NCBI GenBank assembly: GCA_036320915.1
Contig: JAXBDG010000013.1
Coordinates: 496,001-560,000 of the forward strand
Reading direction: 5' to 3'
DNA from: Linnemannia elongata
Taxonomy: Eukaryota > Mortierellomycota > Mortierellomycetes > Mortierellales > Mortierellaceae
Length of the DNA: 64,000 bases
The notes below the pieces were generated by a model. That model was not told the origin of the DNA. It did not search any database and saw only the letters and a program-made list of their open reading frames with translations. Below, piece after piece: positions 45,982 through 57,634 of the stretch (its first letter is position 1; every line of letters starts with the position of its first letter). A program made the translations under genes and the position numbers.

Positions 45982-48900
45982 ATGCTCGGCGGCCACAACA
46001 ACTCTACCACTGCCTCTTCAACTTCAGCCAGCCACAGTAGACACTCCAGTCGAGGCTCCATCAACAACCATCTCATGAACAACGGGAACGGGACTCCAGG
46101 AGTAGGGAACGGTACAGGAAACCGTCCTTACAGCCGCAATGGCTATCAACAAGCTGACTCTACGCTCGATCCAGTCTCCTCCAGGCGTCTTCACAGTTCC
46201 TCAGCACCCACAACCAACCCTACATCTTCTTCAACTCCTTTGTCGTCCATGACCAGCGCATCGTCACGTCCCTTTATTCGACAAGGACAATCGATGCGAC
46301 GGGACAGCACTGCTTCGACCTTCAGCACCCTGTCTGAAGCGTGAGTGATCTGTAGAGTTGTTCTAGGAACTGGAGTTGATACTTGATCCGCACAGCTATT
46401 TCAAAGGAAGCGATTCTTTGTCCTGTTGTCTTACGCCTCTAAGTTTTCTTATTCGGGTTCATTTTTAGATCACAACCATGGACACGAGCCGATATTGGAT
46501 TCAATGGTAACATTTTGTTCTTTCATCGGACCTCAAAGTACCAGCAGCATCGGACGACTGAAAGGAGACCACAATGACTGATCGCTTTACGCCCTGCTCT
46601 CAACAATATAAACGTCCATTAGCCATTTCGGGAGTGCTGAACAACCCGACAAAACGCCCTTCGTCTACCGCAAAGCCAACAAAGACCGATATACCCCCAG
46701 TCGCTCCCGTGTCGATTCGCAAGGTCAAGGCTTCAGAGTTCGACAGCTACATCAAACACATTACTCCTGTGTTCGAACGTTACCAGGGAAACAGAGCAGG
46801 ATCAAAACCCGTCGATGGAACCAACATACACTCGCCTCGATCACCTTTTGGAGCATCCTTCGACTCTGTAGTCAACCATCTTCAGCCGCAGAACGCCACG
46901 CCGTCTTTGGATGAAGCATCACAGGGTATCATGAACAGGACTGAAAGCGCAAGGAACCCTTACTCGGTACCGGATCTGTCAGAGATTAACGAGCCTGTCC
47001 CACTGAAACCTGCCGTGCCTGCCATGCCAGATACCCCTGCCCTCAGCACTGTACCGTCCATCTTTTTCGATCCAAACTTCAACTTTGAGAACCCCAGGAC
47101 GTTTGACCTTGTCTGTGAACAAACAGGACCGGCAGAAACAAAGAATAGCACCACGTCTATTGTCACCAACAGTATTCTTCAGGAAAAACTCTCTCACTAC
47201 TTGGATACGGTCGAGATTCACTTGATGACAGAGATCTCGCGGCGGTCGACGTCCTTCTTTGAGGCGCTGTCGAATCTCCAGGCACTTCACTCTCAGACAT
47301 TGGAATGTGTGTCCCAAATCCACGTTCTTCGGGCGCAGTTGGCAAGGATTGACCACACACAATCGAAACAGGGACTCGAGGTTGTTCGACTCAAGAGGCG
47401 CAGGAGGAATCTTGGTCTACTTCACAATGGAATTCGCATGGTGAAGGAGATCCGCTCAACTCAGCCCATGATTCAAGTCTTATTGGGAAAAGCCGACTAC
47501 TTTGGTGCGCTGGACCTGATTGACGGCGCGCAACAAGTCCTGATTGAGGGCGACATGAAGTATCTCGAGGCGACTCCAGGATTCGATCCAAGTCTGACAC
47601 TTGTTCCCTCGTCGTCTGCCATCATGCCATCGCCCCGTTCGTTGGATATCCGCGGAGTTCTGGCGCTTGTTCACTTTAGCGGCCAATTGACCGAAATGAG
47701 AAAGATGATCGGCAAGATGATGGAGGGCGACCTGGTGGATCTTCTGATCAACGACTTTCGGTTGCGGATTGGCAAGCTGGATGTGGCGACTCTTTTGACG
47801 GACCTAGGAAAAGTTGACACATCCAACACAAAGTTCACCAAACCCAACTTTACTCGCGGCATCAACCCCTTGTTGTCCAAGCAGCTCGAGCGTGAGAGCG
47901 ATCTCCAGGAGAAGATGATGCCACTTGTCCAGGGACTTTTGCGCGCGAATCGGGCTGGAGTTGCGCTGCAGACCTTCCGGGAACAAATCCTGCAGGAATT
48001 AAAGAACATCATCAAATCTGTAAGTATTTGAAACCGTTTGCGAGTAGAATGTGTCATCTGGAAGCGAGGCTCTTTTCTAACGCTCGTAATTGTCATTCTT
48101 TTCTTTTCTTAGCAATACCCTCCGCCAGACCCTGATGTTCAAAACTCGGACGTTCCTCTTTCTGCAAAGAAGAAGGAGCAGATGTAAGTCGGTTCAAAAT
48201 AGTACCATGCTTCTTTTCAGCCCTCACGACGTTCTCTAATGTCAACTCTTGTCTTGAAATTTAGGGCTGCGTTGACAAACCAACTCAGGACAATGGACCC
48301 GGTGACCTTCTACAAGATGCTGTCATTCATCTATGCATTCTTACTTGGCGCTCTTCAACGAGTCTCGCTGTATCATCAGCTCATGCTTCACTGTATCAGA
48401 AAAGCGGAGGCACAAGGAACAGGCGATTTAATGATGGCCGACACGTCTTCGGATTCAGACAGCATGCAAGAGTCAGCGTCCATCCGTGAAATGAAGGAAG
48501 GGGAGCACGAGGGCGAAGAGTATGAGGAACTTGACGATCAAGAGGGCTCCGATGGAGAGAATGCAGGATTCAGCCTTGGCACGAGCACTCCTGGAGCAAC
48601 ACCCTTGCAGGCAACGATAGGCAGGAAACGTATGACGGCTCAGAGCGGTAGCAAGGTTGGATCTCCCAGGACGCCCTTCTCTGGCGGACCCATGTCTCCT
48701 CCCGTTAATCGATTCGGCGCATTACAGATCGAGGACGAAGATGGACAAATGGGCATCAATGCAGTGGCACAGCTGTTCCGTCAACTCGAGACGGAGTCGG
48801 AAGAAATTCTGTTCGCTGTGGCAGATCTAGCGCATTCCAGGTGTGCCAAGTTGATGGGCATGAGGTCAGAACAGAGTGCCAAACTCTTGCCTGCAGAAGT

Positions 48901-50623
48901 TTACAAGCTGCTGAAGCTCACCTGGTCATTTGTTCTTCAGAGTGAGCTACTCTCTGGCTACATGTGCTACGGTCTCCGGACAGCTATTCTCTCACAGGTA
49001 TGTAATGTACTCGTGTCAACTATTCCTCCACCATGGTATGGTTCTTTAAAATGGGTCAATTCGTGTTCTAATTATTTCTGCTTTTCGTTCATACAGTCCA
49101 AGGCATTCTTGATTCAGTTTCACATGGAAAAGACAAGTCAGCTAGCGCTGGCGGTAGGCGAAGATCAATGGGCTCAAGTAGAGGTCCCTTGGTCATCGCA
49201 ATCCACGGCCAACGAGATCACAGCCATTTCCAGTCTCAGTATCCAAGAAGCCAGGAACAAGGACTTTACGATGGTGTTCAATGTTCTCAGTTTGTCTGCA
49301 CCACCAATTCAAGGAATGGACGATCACGACTCGTTTATCCAATCGAGACTGGGATCCAAGGGATCCAACGGAGCTCTCAACAGTGGCAAAGGAGACTCAA
49401 AGTCAACAGAGATCCCAGCATCCACCCGGGTGTTATCGATCCGAGACGAGGTGTTCTTTGTCGTTGGTTGTTCACTGGTATTGCTAGACATTCTGGCAGA
49501 GTATCTGGATATTCTCAACAACATCACTGCCCTCACAACCGACGTCATGCAGCGCATCATTGAGCTTCTCAAGGTAACACTGTAACCCAAACGTCCACTG
49601 AGGTCACTCCTCCACTATTACAAACTTATCTCTCACCAACTTCAATATGTTCGTATCATTTAGCTCTTTAACTCTCGGACGTGTCAAGTCATTCTCGGAG
49701 CTGGAGCGATGCGGTCTGCTGGACTGAAGAACATCACTGCGAAGCACCTAGCATTGGCTTCTCAATCTTTGAGTGTGTTTGCTACGCTTATTCCATATGT
49801 CAAGGACTGGATTCGATCAAAGATGACAGACAAGCAAATGGTAATGCTGACAGAATTCGACAGGATCTTGCGCGACTTCCAGGAGCATCAGAACGAGATT
49901 CACTCCAAGTTGGTGGCGATCATGACCGAGCGCCTGGCCCTTCACATCCGCTCCATGACCAACCCTGCGGTGGTCGACTACGATGCACTGAACAAGCCTA
50001 CACAGCAGCTGGCGAACGGTGGTGCGAGCGTAAATGCATTCATGGACGGACTCGTCAAGGATGCTACCACTCTTCACAAGGTCTTGAGTCGTTTCTTACC
50101 TGCGACATCTATGCGAGTAAGTCTGTTGCACCTAGTACAAGTGTATGGTCATTTTATTAATTTTTTGGGAGAAGGTGTGACATTGACATTTATTTCCCTT
50201 TCCTATTGTATTCCACTATGATAGCGGGTCATTGATGAGGTGCTACAGATCTTCACCACCCGGCTTGAAGAAGAGATCCAAAAGCTGCCGATTGCTACTC
50301 CACTTGGAAAGACTAGGTATAAATCTTTGCGTTTGTCTGTATGTTAGGAGCCACCAGACGTTTTTCTTTCGTTTTCCTAACGGTTTGATCCCTTCCTTCC
50401 ACTGATTAGACTTCAAGCGGATGTGGCATATTTCGGACAGAAGTTGGGACCATTGGATCCTAACGGCGTGATTGGAACTCGGTTGATGAAACAAGTCAAG
50501 GAGCTGTTGCTCACCGATAGTAATAGCACTAATAGCAATAAGAAGAATGGAACGACGGCACCATCTTCTGCTACGACAGCAACCACTGCTACGACCCAGG
50601 CGGCAACGCCTTCGAACACTTAG
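45982..50623 (+). CDS. VPS54: GARP complex subunit Vps54
   Basis: Nine exons: 45982-46340, 46469-46506, 46623-48019, 48113-48183, 48265-48997, 49097-49573, 49664-50116, 50225-50316 and 50410-50623, 1,277 residues. Vps54 is a subunit of the GARP tether that captures endosome-derived vesicles at the trans-Golgi. Family marks: WTRADIGFN, VKASEFDSYIKHITPVFERY, FFDPNFNFENPRTF, then a coiled segment LSHYLDTVEIHLMTEIS. The C-terminal Vps54 domain includes QVILGAGAMRSAGLKNITAKHLALASQ (in part) and the closing LQADVAYFGQKLGPLDP. The first 120 residues are Ser/Thr/Asn-rich, and an acidic linker (48470-48560) splits the middle. The start at 45982 is the first ATG after the CT-rich leader. The intron 48998-49096 is 99 nt without a stop, so retention would stay in frame, but splicing fits homologues better. 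Confidence 0.92.
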
Positions 50624-50768
50624 AACGCCACCAATTTTAGTTTCAGACATGCGAGCAGTAGAAAAGAAGAAAAAAAAAAAGCCCGTCACAACATTTGACT
50701 GAGGGAAAGGGATATGGTGAGGGGTGCAGTGTGGAATTGTTGTTTCTTCCTTTTATTCATTAATCATC

Positions 50769-52683
50769 ATGGGTAGCGTAACCGGGACTTTAATTTTTCC
50801 TATTTCGGAAGGCGTCTTGTTGATACATCGAAAGCGATGTCGAAGACATACATCCATGATGAGGATGCTAACCATCGATCTGTCTATCTATCCATCTTTT
50901 CACTTCCTATGTACCCACTCGCTACCATCGCCGTTCATTGACCTATCCTCGACACTCCAACTAAAAAAAAACCGGACATCTGGACATCTACTTTTTTTTT
51001 TGGGCTTGTCATCTGGATTCAACCTATCACAATCGGACTACACCCACTGTTTCTATATGACAATATTATGCAACATCAGCCGTTGGAAAGAATAAGCGTC
51101 TCTCGAAAGGCAAGAAGGGTCTCAAGAAGAAGGTGTAAAGTATCGTTTCAGAACACCCAACTTTTCACTTTGGCAGGAAGAACACTACTTGTTTTTCACC
51201 TCTGGGAGAGGAGGGAAGCAACCGGGAAACAGGATCAGATCTCAACGCGCAGAATGAGAGGGGAGCGATGGATCTTTTTTTTTTTTCTCTCTCTCTCTCG
51301 GACTCCCTCTTTTATGGTGCAGGTGGATGATTGGAAAGAGCACGAACGGCTTAGTTCTCGTGAGAGTCGTGGAGGATTATACAAATGGGCTTTCGACAAC
51401 AACCCATGACGATTTCAGGGCCAGAGGAAGACGAATCGTCCATTTGTCTGGCAGATCTTCTTGGTGGCAACTCCAGGGCGTTCCCTCTCCCTTCATCCTC
51501 GTCGACAACCAGAAACAGCTTGCTTGACTCTACAAGTCGACCCACAGCGACAAGAGCAACACAACGTGTGCTACGATGGACACGCTGTGGTCAACTCTCA
51601 GACCTGCGCCTCCAGCTTGAGACAGTCGGATCGACAACTATCTTAACAATTTTGGAGGCTTGCTCCGACTCGACCACCAACACATTTGATACAGGACAAA
51701 AAGAGGGAGAGCAGCCACTTAACAGGAACTATCCACTACAACCCCATCACACAGAAACCACGGTCCTCATACTCTGCCTTTCCCTCTCCCTTCAACGAAA
51801 ACAATAGCGTCGACCCCTTCACCCGCAAGGACTGGTACGATATCAAGGCTCCTTCGACCTTTGAGGTTCGCAACGTCGGCAAGACCCTCGTTAACCGCAC
51901 CCAGGGTATGAAGAACGCCAACGATGCCTTGAAGGGCCGTGTCCTCGAGATCTCCCTCGCTGACTTGAACAAGAGCGAGGAGCACTCTTTCCGCAAGATC
52001 AAGCTGCGTGTTGATGAGGTCCAGGGCAAGAACTGCCTCACCAACTTCCACGGTATGGACATGACCTCGGACAAGCTCCGCTCCATGGTCCGCAAGTGGC
52101 AGGTAAGATCTCATTGAATATGGACTGGCGCATGTGTGCATTGTGTTTTTCTCTCTTTATCAAGAGACCAAGACAAAGAAGTTGTTTTTTTTTTATTTGA
52201 GTTATGATCGACAGGCATTGACCACCTTTTCTTTTCGTTCTAACGAATCATAAATAGTCCATCATTGAGGCTCACGTCGATGTCAAGACCACCGACGGTT
52301 ACTTGCTCCGCCTCTTTGCTGTTGCCTTCACCAAGAAGGGAGTCCACCAGGTTAAGAAGACCACCTACGCCCAGACTGCTCAGATCCGTCAGATCCGCAA
52401 GAAGATGTTCGAGATCATGATTGCCCAGGCCTCGTCCTGCGACTTGAAGGAGCTCGTCCAGAAGTTCGTCCCTGAGGTCATCGGATCCGAGATCGAGAAG
52501 TCGTGCAAGTCGATCTACCCCCTCCGTGACGTCTTCGTCCGCAAGGTCAAGATCCTCAAGGCCCCCAAGTTCGACCTCGGAAAGCTCCTCGAGCTCCACT
52601 CCGGTGCTGATGTCGAGAACACCACCGGCGCCAAGGTTGAGCGCAAGGACTTCAAGGAGCCCGCTGTCCTCGCCGAGGTTTAA
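50769..52683 (+). CDS. RPS1: 40S ribosomal protein eS1 (S3a)
   Basis: Exons 50769-50772, 51080-51134, 51808-52102 and 52258-52683 give 259 residues. eS1 lies on the 40S platform near the mRNA exit. Exons 2-4 read [22 protein letters not shown], shown here only in outline, then [10 protein letters not shown], the [15 protein letters not shown] segment and the C-terminal ELHSGADVE. All are strongly conserved. The first exon is only ATGG, giving Met plus the first base of Ala. It is inferred from the required phase and the only fitting ATGG/GT upstream, and its donor (GTAGCG) is weak. If right, the promoter is squeezed into 145 bp after VPS54. Intron 2 is 673 nt, large for this window. Codon choice is strongly biased to C-ending codons, as expected for a highly expressed gene. 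Confidence 0.9.
51135..51807 (+). other. Long intron 2 of the eS1 gene
   Basis: 673 nt, GTAAAG donor, AATAG acceptor. It contains an open frame of 140 codons (51385-51807) that ends at the acceptor TAG itself. No box C/D or H/ACA snoRNA signature was seen by eye. The reading frame resembles no known family. Confidence 0.65.
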
Positions 52684-52867
52684 ATTACTCTTCTGTGTTT
52701 TTTGCCTTGATTCAATTCATAAAGCGCTCCTCTTTCAATATGTTTTTTTCTGTCGTCTCTGATATGTCTCGTTGTTCTGCTTGCTCAGTTGAATGTGTTC
52801 GTGTAAAGGTCCATTGATCATGTATCTGTTTGGTTTCTCAATACTTTATTACGCGGGTCTATCGATT

Positions 52868-55264
52868 CTATTCCGCGATTGATGTGGATGCAGTTGTCAC
52901 TGTCCGGGAAGAGTCAGCTACGGGTGGTGGTCTTGAAGGAAACTGGTCAGGATGGGCAGCACGGATATCCTCGACACGACGAATCAGCCGGGTCAGTCTG
53001 GGAACATTCGACTCGAACCCAAGGTCCTCCATCGCTCGAAGCACCCGATCTGCAGGGGCCCATAGCCGATGCTCCACACAGGCCTTCAGCTGGACATAGA
53101 AGATGCTCCATGGGATCTTGGGACCGTCCGCAGAAACAGGCGCAGAGAGTGGTGAAGACGACGAAGGGGATGGCAAAGAAGAGGAGGAAGAGGGTACGAC
53201 GGCACGTCGGAATTCTTGGAACCAGTGGTCGGCCTTGTCCATCATTAGGAGACTCGAGTAGCCCGAGATCATGATCGAGTAGGCCCCGGCAGACATGCCT
53301 TCCTTAGTGTTCTTGCTGGCCAATCGAGCCATCGACTCTGCAAGCTCGACATCCCCAGCTTTGAAAGCTCCCTGCATCATGGCTCCAAAGGTATGGATGG
53401 TCGGCTTGTGTCCGGCCTCTTGCATCTCCTTGAACAACCGCTGTGCCCGCTCGAAATCGCCAACGTTGACCAGACCCGCAATGATGGCCGAGTAAGTCAC
53501 CGCGTTTTTGGCGACATTCCGTTCCGTCATCAGATCGGCTACCTGTTTGGCAGCCTTGGCGTCCCTTTGCGAGAACAAAGTGTCGGTGATGATCGTATAC
53601 GTCGCCGCATCTTTCTCGACTCCAGCCTGCTCCATCTTGTTTAGAACCTTGCTCAAGTTGTCAGAATCCCGGACGGAAAGGAGACCCTTGATCATGATCT
53701 GGAAGGTATCGAGCGGAAGGACCATACCCTTTTCATTCGCCATCTGGTCAAAGATCGCCATGGCCTCCTTTGGTAGATGGTTATGGAAGAGTCCCGTCAT
53801 GACGGCATTGTACATGATCGCATTGGGCTTGATCGAGTAAGGTCTCTCCCGCATCTGGGCCCAAAGCATCATCGCCGAAGAAGGGTCTTTGGCCCGAAAG
53901 TATCCATTGAGCATGTTGGAGAACGTGATGACATCGGGTTTTATCTCGGGGTTGGCAAGGATCTGGCTCCAGAGCTCACGGGCGGTCGGGAACTGGGTGG
54001 GGTCTTGACAGAGTGCCGAGAGGAGAGAGTTAAGTAGGACTTGGTCCGGACGTGCCTCGGGGTCATCCTTAATCCTATCCCAGATGTGGATGGCTTCGTT
54101 GTAGAGTCGTGCGCTGAGGAGTCCTGACATGATGCTGGAGGTTGTGTAGGCGTTTGGGTGGTAGCCAATGTCGAGAACGTGGTTCATTAACCGGTAGGCG
54201 TCCTGAGGTCGATTATCCTCGAACTGACTTTGGAGTAGATGTGTGAACCGTGGGGTATTTGGTGAGCATGTTCGCTCCTGGATCCTGTGAAAGATGGCTT
54301 TGACTCGCTCGACCGAGTCGTTTGTCAATTGGAGACCCTTGGACCACCTCAGAAAGTCGGCCATGGTCTGCGAAAGCGCCTCTCCAGTAAGCTCGGAAGA
54401 TGACAACGACGGTTCCCGATCCACCAATGCCTGAAGCCTAGCTTCATTCCCGCTCTTCAGATACATCGCCAACAAAAGCGCCAGGGTCCTCTGTCGCATA
54501 GACCTGTCCGCCTTCAGCATCTCCCGATGCTCGGCCATTTGATCCAGAACTTTTTGGGCGTCATCGAATTTGTTCCGCTTGATGTGATGGTGGATCAGGT
54601 TGTTATAGAGGTTGATATTGAATCGGAGCCGCCGCTTGTGCATCTCCTTGATGAGTAGGGTCGATCGGGATGCAATATCGTTGGTCATGAGAGGGCGCGT
54701 ACTGAGCCAGTCGTGGAGTCGGAGGAGTTCTGTCATTGTAGGTTTGTGCTTCTTGTCCCGTTGCGCCTGGTAGACTTTCCAGTAGTCGGTGTTGGGATCC
54801 TGTAGTGACACCTCGGGTATAAAGCTGCTTGTGGTGTCTTTTGAATGCGATGTGCCTGAAGTCGTTGCTGAAGGAGTAGCGAGGTGGGTGGTTGCGGCTC
54901 CGAGTGGACGGGCGTGTCCTGGTCGATGCACATCTCGAGATGTGGTTGAACGGAGAGGAGCGACAGGAATGTCCCAAGCAGACGTGGTTCCTGTTGTTCC
55001 ACTCTTTGGTTTCTGTGGTGCGGCGATATTTTTTGAAGAAGTAGTGTGCACGAATCTGGTATGGCCGAGGAGGGATCGGGTCCTGGGCTTGACGGGCAAT
55101 AGTGTTGGTGTTGAAGAGGGAGGGAGGAGCCACCTGAGGACTTGAGAGGTTATTGCGCCTGAGTGGTGAAGTTGATGAGGACAGTGTGTCGATCCAGAAT
55201 GAGCTCCTGTTGGCTGTGTGCGAATGGATGTCGTGATCCCGCTACGGATCCTCGTTGCACTCAT
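52868..55264 (-). CDS. Pentatricopeptide repeat (PPR) protein, probably mitochondrial
   Basis: One exon, 798 residues. PPR proteins bind organelle RNA, about one base per repeat, and control its processing or translation. The first 60 residues are rich in Arg, Ser, Thr and His and poor in acids, as in a mitochondrial targeting sequence. Roughly ten tandem 35-residue repeats follow, with cores such as NLYNNLIHHHIKRNKFDDA, VTYSAIIAGLVNVGDFERA, HTFGAMMQGAFKAGDVELA and AGAYSIMISGYSS. The repeats end near residue 700 with a Ser/Pro-rich linker, and there is no endonuclease domain. The gene is intron-free, unusual here. The plus-strand open frames across it are shadows. It is divergent from cyclin H (317 bp apart) and convergent with eS1. 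The specific RNA target cannot be told. Confidence 0.9.
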   Translation of the reverse strand: MSATRIRSGITTSIRTQPTGAHSGSTHCPHQLHHSGAITSQVLRWLLPPSSTPTLLPVKPRTRSLLGHTRFVHTTSSKNIAAPQKPKSGTTGTTSAWDIPVAPLRSTTSRDVHRPGHARPLGAATTHLATPSATTSGTSHSKDTTSSFIPEVSLQDPNTDYWKVYQAQRDKKHKPTMTELLRLHDWLSTRPLMTNDIASRSTLLIKEMHKRRLRFNINLYNNLIHHHIKRNKFDDAQKVLDQMAEHREMLKADRSMRQRTLALLLAMYLKSGNEARLQALVDREPSLSSSELTGEALSQTMADFLRWSKGLQLTNDSVERVKAIFHRIQERTCSPNTPRFTHLLQSQFEDNRPQDAYRLMNHVLDIGYHPNAYTTSSIMSGLLSARLYNEAIHIWDRIKDDPEARPDQVLLNSLLSALCQDPTQFPTARELWSQILANPEIKPDVITFSNMLNGYFRAKDPSSAMMLWAQMRERPYSIKPNAIMYNAVMTGLFHNHLPKEAMAIFDQMANEKGMVLPLDTFQIMIKGLLSVRDSDNLSKVLNKMEQAGVEKDAATYTIITDTLFSQRDAKAAKQVADLMTERNVAKNAVTYSAIIAGLVNVGDFERAQRLFKEMQEAGHKPTIHTFGAMMQGAFKAGDVELAESMARLASKNTKEGMSAGAYSIMISGYSSLLMMDKADHWFQEFRRAVVPSSSSSLPSPSSSSPLSAPVSADGPKIPWSIFYVQLKACVEHRLWAPADRVLRAMEDLGFESNVPRLTRLIRRVEDIRAAHPDQFPSRPPPVADSSRTVTTASTSIAE

Positions 55265-55581
55265 GGTCCTCAGGCTGTCGTCGTTGCAATGTTGAAAGAA
55301 CTAACCAGAAAATAGAGATTCAGCTTCAACTACATTTCCGGCCCTGAATGTGGGTGGCTTGTCGCAATTTGCCACCACTTTTTTGTACTTAAAGGTCTCT
55401 CTACTTTCTTGTCTCCTCACTGTCTCCCATTGCCTCTCATTGTCTCCCATTGCCTCTCATTGTCTCCCATTGTCTCGCAAGTCTCTCGCTGCATTCCGTC
55501 CAAAGCATCGTCGACACACTCCGTCCGATCGACATACAGCTCCAGCAAACACACAAACAAACAAGCAACACAACAACGACA
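55265..55581. promoter_or_regulatory. Divergent promoter of the PPR gene (-) and cyclin H (+)
   Basis: 317 bp. It contains a 20-bp tandem repeat at about 55421-55476 (TGTCTCCCATTGCCTCTCAT units) and a CA-rich leader just before the cyclin H ATG. Confidence 0.65.
55421..55476 (+). repeat. 20-bp tandem repeat, about 2.8 copies
   Basis: Two exact copies of TGTCTCCCATTGCCTCTCAT followed by a partial third copy. It lies in the presumed 5' UTR/promoter of cyclin H. Confidence 0.85.
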
Positions 55582-57411
55582 ATGGCGACGCAATCGGAGA
55601 ACACAAATGGAACACCCGCAGAACCAACCTCAGGTTCGAATGTAACAGTCGCTGGTACTAACGGTGACGCGAACGGTGCCACACCAGTTGCTAACGGCAT
55701 CGAAGCAACCGAAAAAGAGGCTGTCCCTCTTAAACAGTTGTATGAACAGTCAACACAATACAACCACTGGCGGTACGCCCAGCAGCAATTAGACGATATG
55801 CGAAACAAGGTCAATCAGGAGGTTGTTTCGTCAATCAAGCAGAACCTCCAGGACGAGAGCGATCTAGTACGTCCCTTCTTTCTTTTCATCAGTACCTATT
55901 GTTTTAATGGCACTCAGATAGAGAAGATTCTAAACGCTTCTGTTGCTTCTTGACTTTTAATAGAGGACGGCACAAGGACTTTCGCTCGAAGATTTACCAC
56001 AGGATCTCAAATATCTGACGGTTGAGGACGAACTGACATTGCTAGGATTCTATGAGCGCAGGATCGTCAAGATCTTTCAATACTGGAAACTGCCTTCCTA
56101 TGTCATGGTATTTCGCCCTTTTGCAATCTGGTTCTCAGGAATAGGAAGCTCAAAATGTTGGACAACACACAGAACGATGAATAACTGAGCAAGGTTTCTG
56201 TTGTTCCTTACATGTGATAGGCAACCGCGGTCGTCTACATGAAGCGCTTCTTCCTTGAGAACACCGTCATGGATCACCATCCCAAGGATGTCATGTAAGC
56301 ATCCAAAGCAGGATCAAACACAGGAAGAGCGTGGCATTTTGTTGGCATGTGTGAACAGTATATATGAACTCATTCAGCCTTTCGCGGATACAAATAGGTT
56401 GACATGCATGTTCTTGGCCAGGAAGACGGAGAACTACTTGATGTCGATCGAGGATTTCTCAAAGGTGCTCAAAAGCCCTGCAGAGTCGATTCTTCAACTC
56501 GAGTTTCTTGTCTGCAAAACACTGCGTTTCCATTTTACGGTCCACCATCCCTACCGACCCTGCCTCGGCTTTTTCTTCGACATGCAGGTACTTTAACACG
56601 CCTTTAATGTCCGCGTGTTGATCGCGCGATGGCACCTTGACTTACAATTACCATCTGTATGTTTGTGTTTGATAGGCTGTGACGGAAAACATGAGCAAGT
56701 TGCAAAAGGTGTATGAGCGCGCGTTGACGCTGATTGACACGGCGCTTCACACAGATCTTTGCTTCTTGTATCAACCATCTCAGATCGCCTTGGCTACCAT
56801 GAGGATAGCAAGTAAGGACGAGGCGTACGACTTTGAGAGGTATGACCAGCCAGGAATTCGGAACGTCTTATGATACGCGCAGAGATTTTCATGTCTTCAT
56901 TGTGCTTTCGCATATCTGGACCTTGCTATTAACATACCCCATACACGTTTTGCCAATACTCACTGTACATAGGTACGCCAAGTACAAGTTCATGTCCAAT
57001 GAGAGCGCGACACAAAAATACAATAGCCAACTCTTGCCGATCCTGGAGGCGATCGAGAAGGTATTGAAGGAGGACCGCCGATGTGTCGAGGTTGACAAGT
57101 TGGTGGCAACTGAGATTGACAAGCGGCTCAAGTTGTGCAAAGACCCCGCAAGAAACCCAGAGAGTCTCTTGTAAGTCTTTTATATGTCGGTGTAATTAAT
57201 TGCTTTGTGCCAGAATGTGTTTATTTTTCCGATGTCAGTTTGCTCACAGATATTTTTTTGTGTAATTTTGTATTGTTCCATGCTCACAATTCATATTTGT
57301 AGGTACATGAAGAGGAAACGGGGCGAGGCTGCGGGGGATGATGATGATGATGACGATGATACTAGTAACCCTAACTCTGACAAGCGGGTCAAATTGGGCG
57401 ACAGCGCCTAG
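55582..57411 (+). CDS. CCL1: Cyclin H (TFIIH/CAK cyclin, Ccl1/Mcs2-like)
   Basis: Seven exons: 55582-55866, 55964-56107, 56221-56294, 56398-56587, 56676-56839, 56973-57170 and 57303-57411, 387 residues. Cyclin H pairs with Cdk7 in the CDK-activating kinase and TFIIH, phosphorylating the RNA polymerase II tail and other Cdks. Seen: LKQLYEQSTQYNHWRYA, typical of the N-terminal helix of cyclin H. The first cyclin fold follows: LTVEDELTLLGFYERRI, ATAVVYMKRFFLENTVMDHHP, TCMFLARKTENY. The second fold includes LEFLVCKTLRFHFTVHHPYRP and YQPSQIALATMRIA. The tail is acidic (eight Asp) then basic. The N-terminal 55 residues are Asn/Thr/Ala-rich. The gene converges on the Ste14 gene. Confidence 0.9.
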
Positions 57412-57634
57412 TTTTAGCGACCGCCATCTTTGTCGACATTTCTCAGTTTTGTTTGCATAGCATGGGATCTTGACTCTAAATTAAAAACCAATAACAACAA
57501 ACGACAAGCATGTCGCCTTTCATCAGTTTTGCAGTGATATTGCCGTTTTTTCTGTGTTTATTCTAAGAGTGTAGCTGCTCTAATTGCTAACTAATTGCTA
57601 CATACATTCATAAACCCCTGGAACGACTCAGTGT

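Noticed and set aside
53378..53840. Plus-strand frames over the PPR gene
   Set aside because: Mirror frames of the PPR repeats; the repeats themselves explain the open frames.
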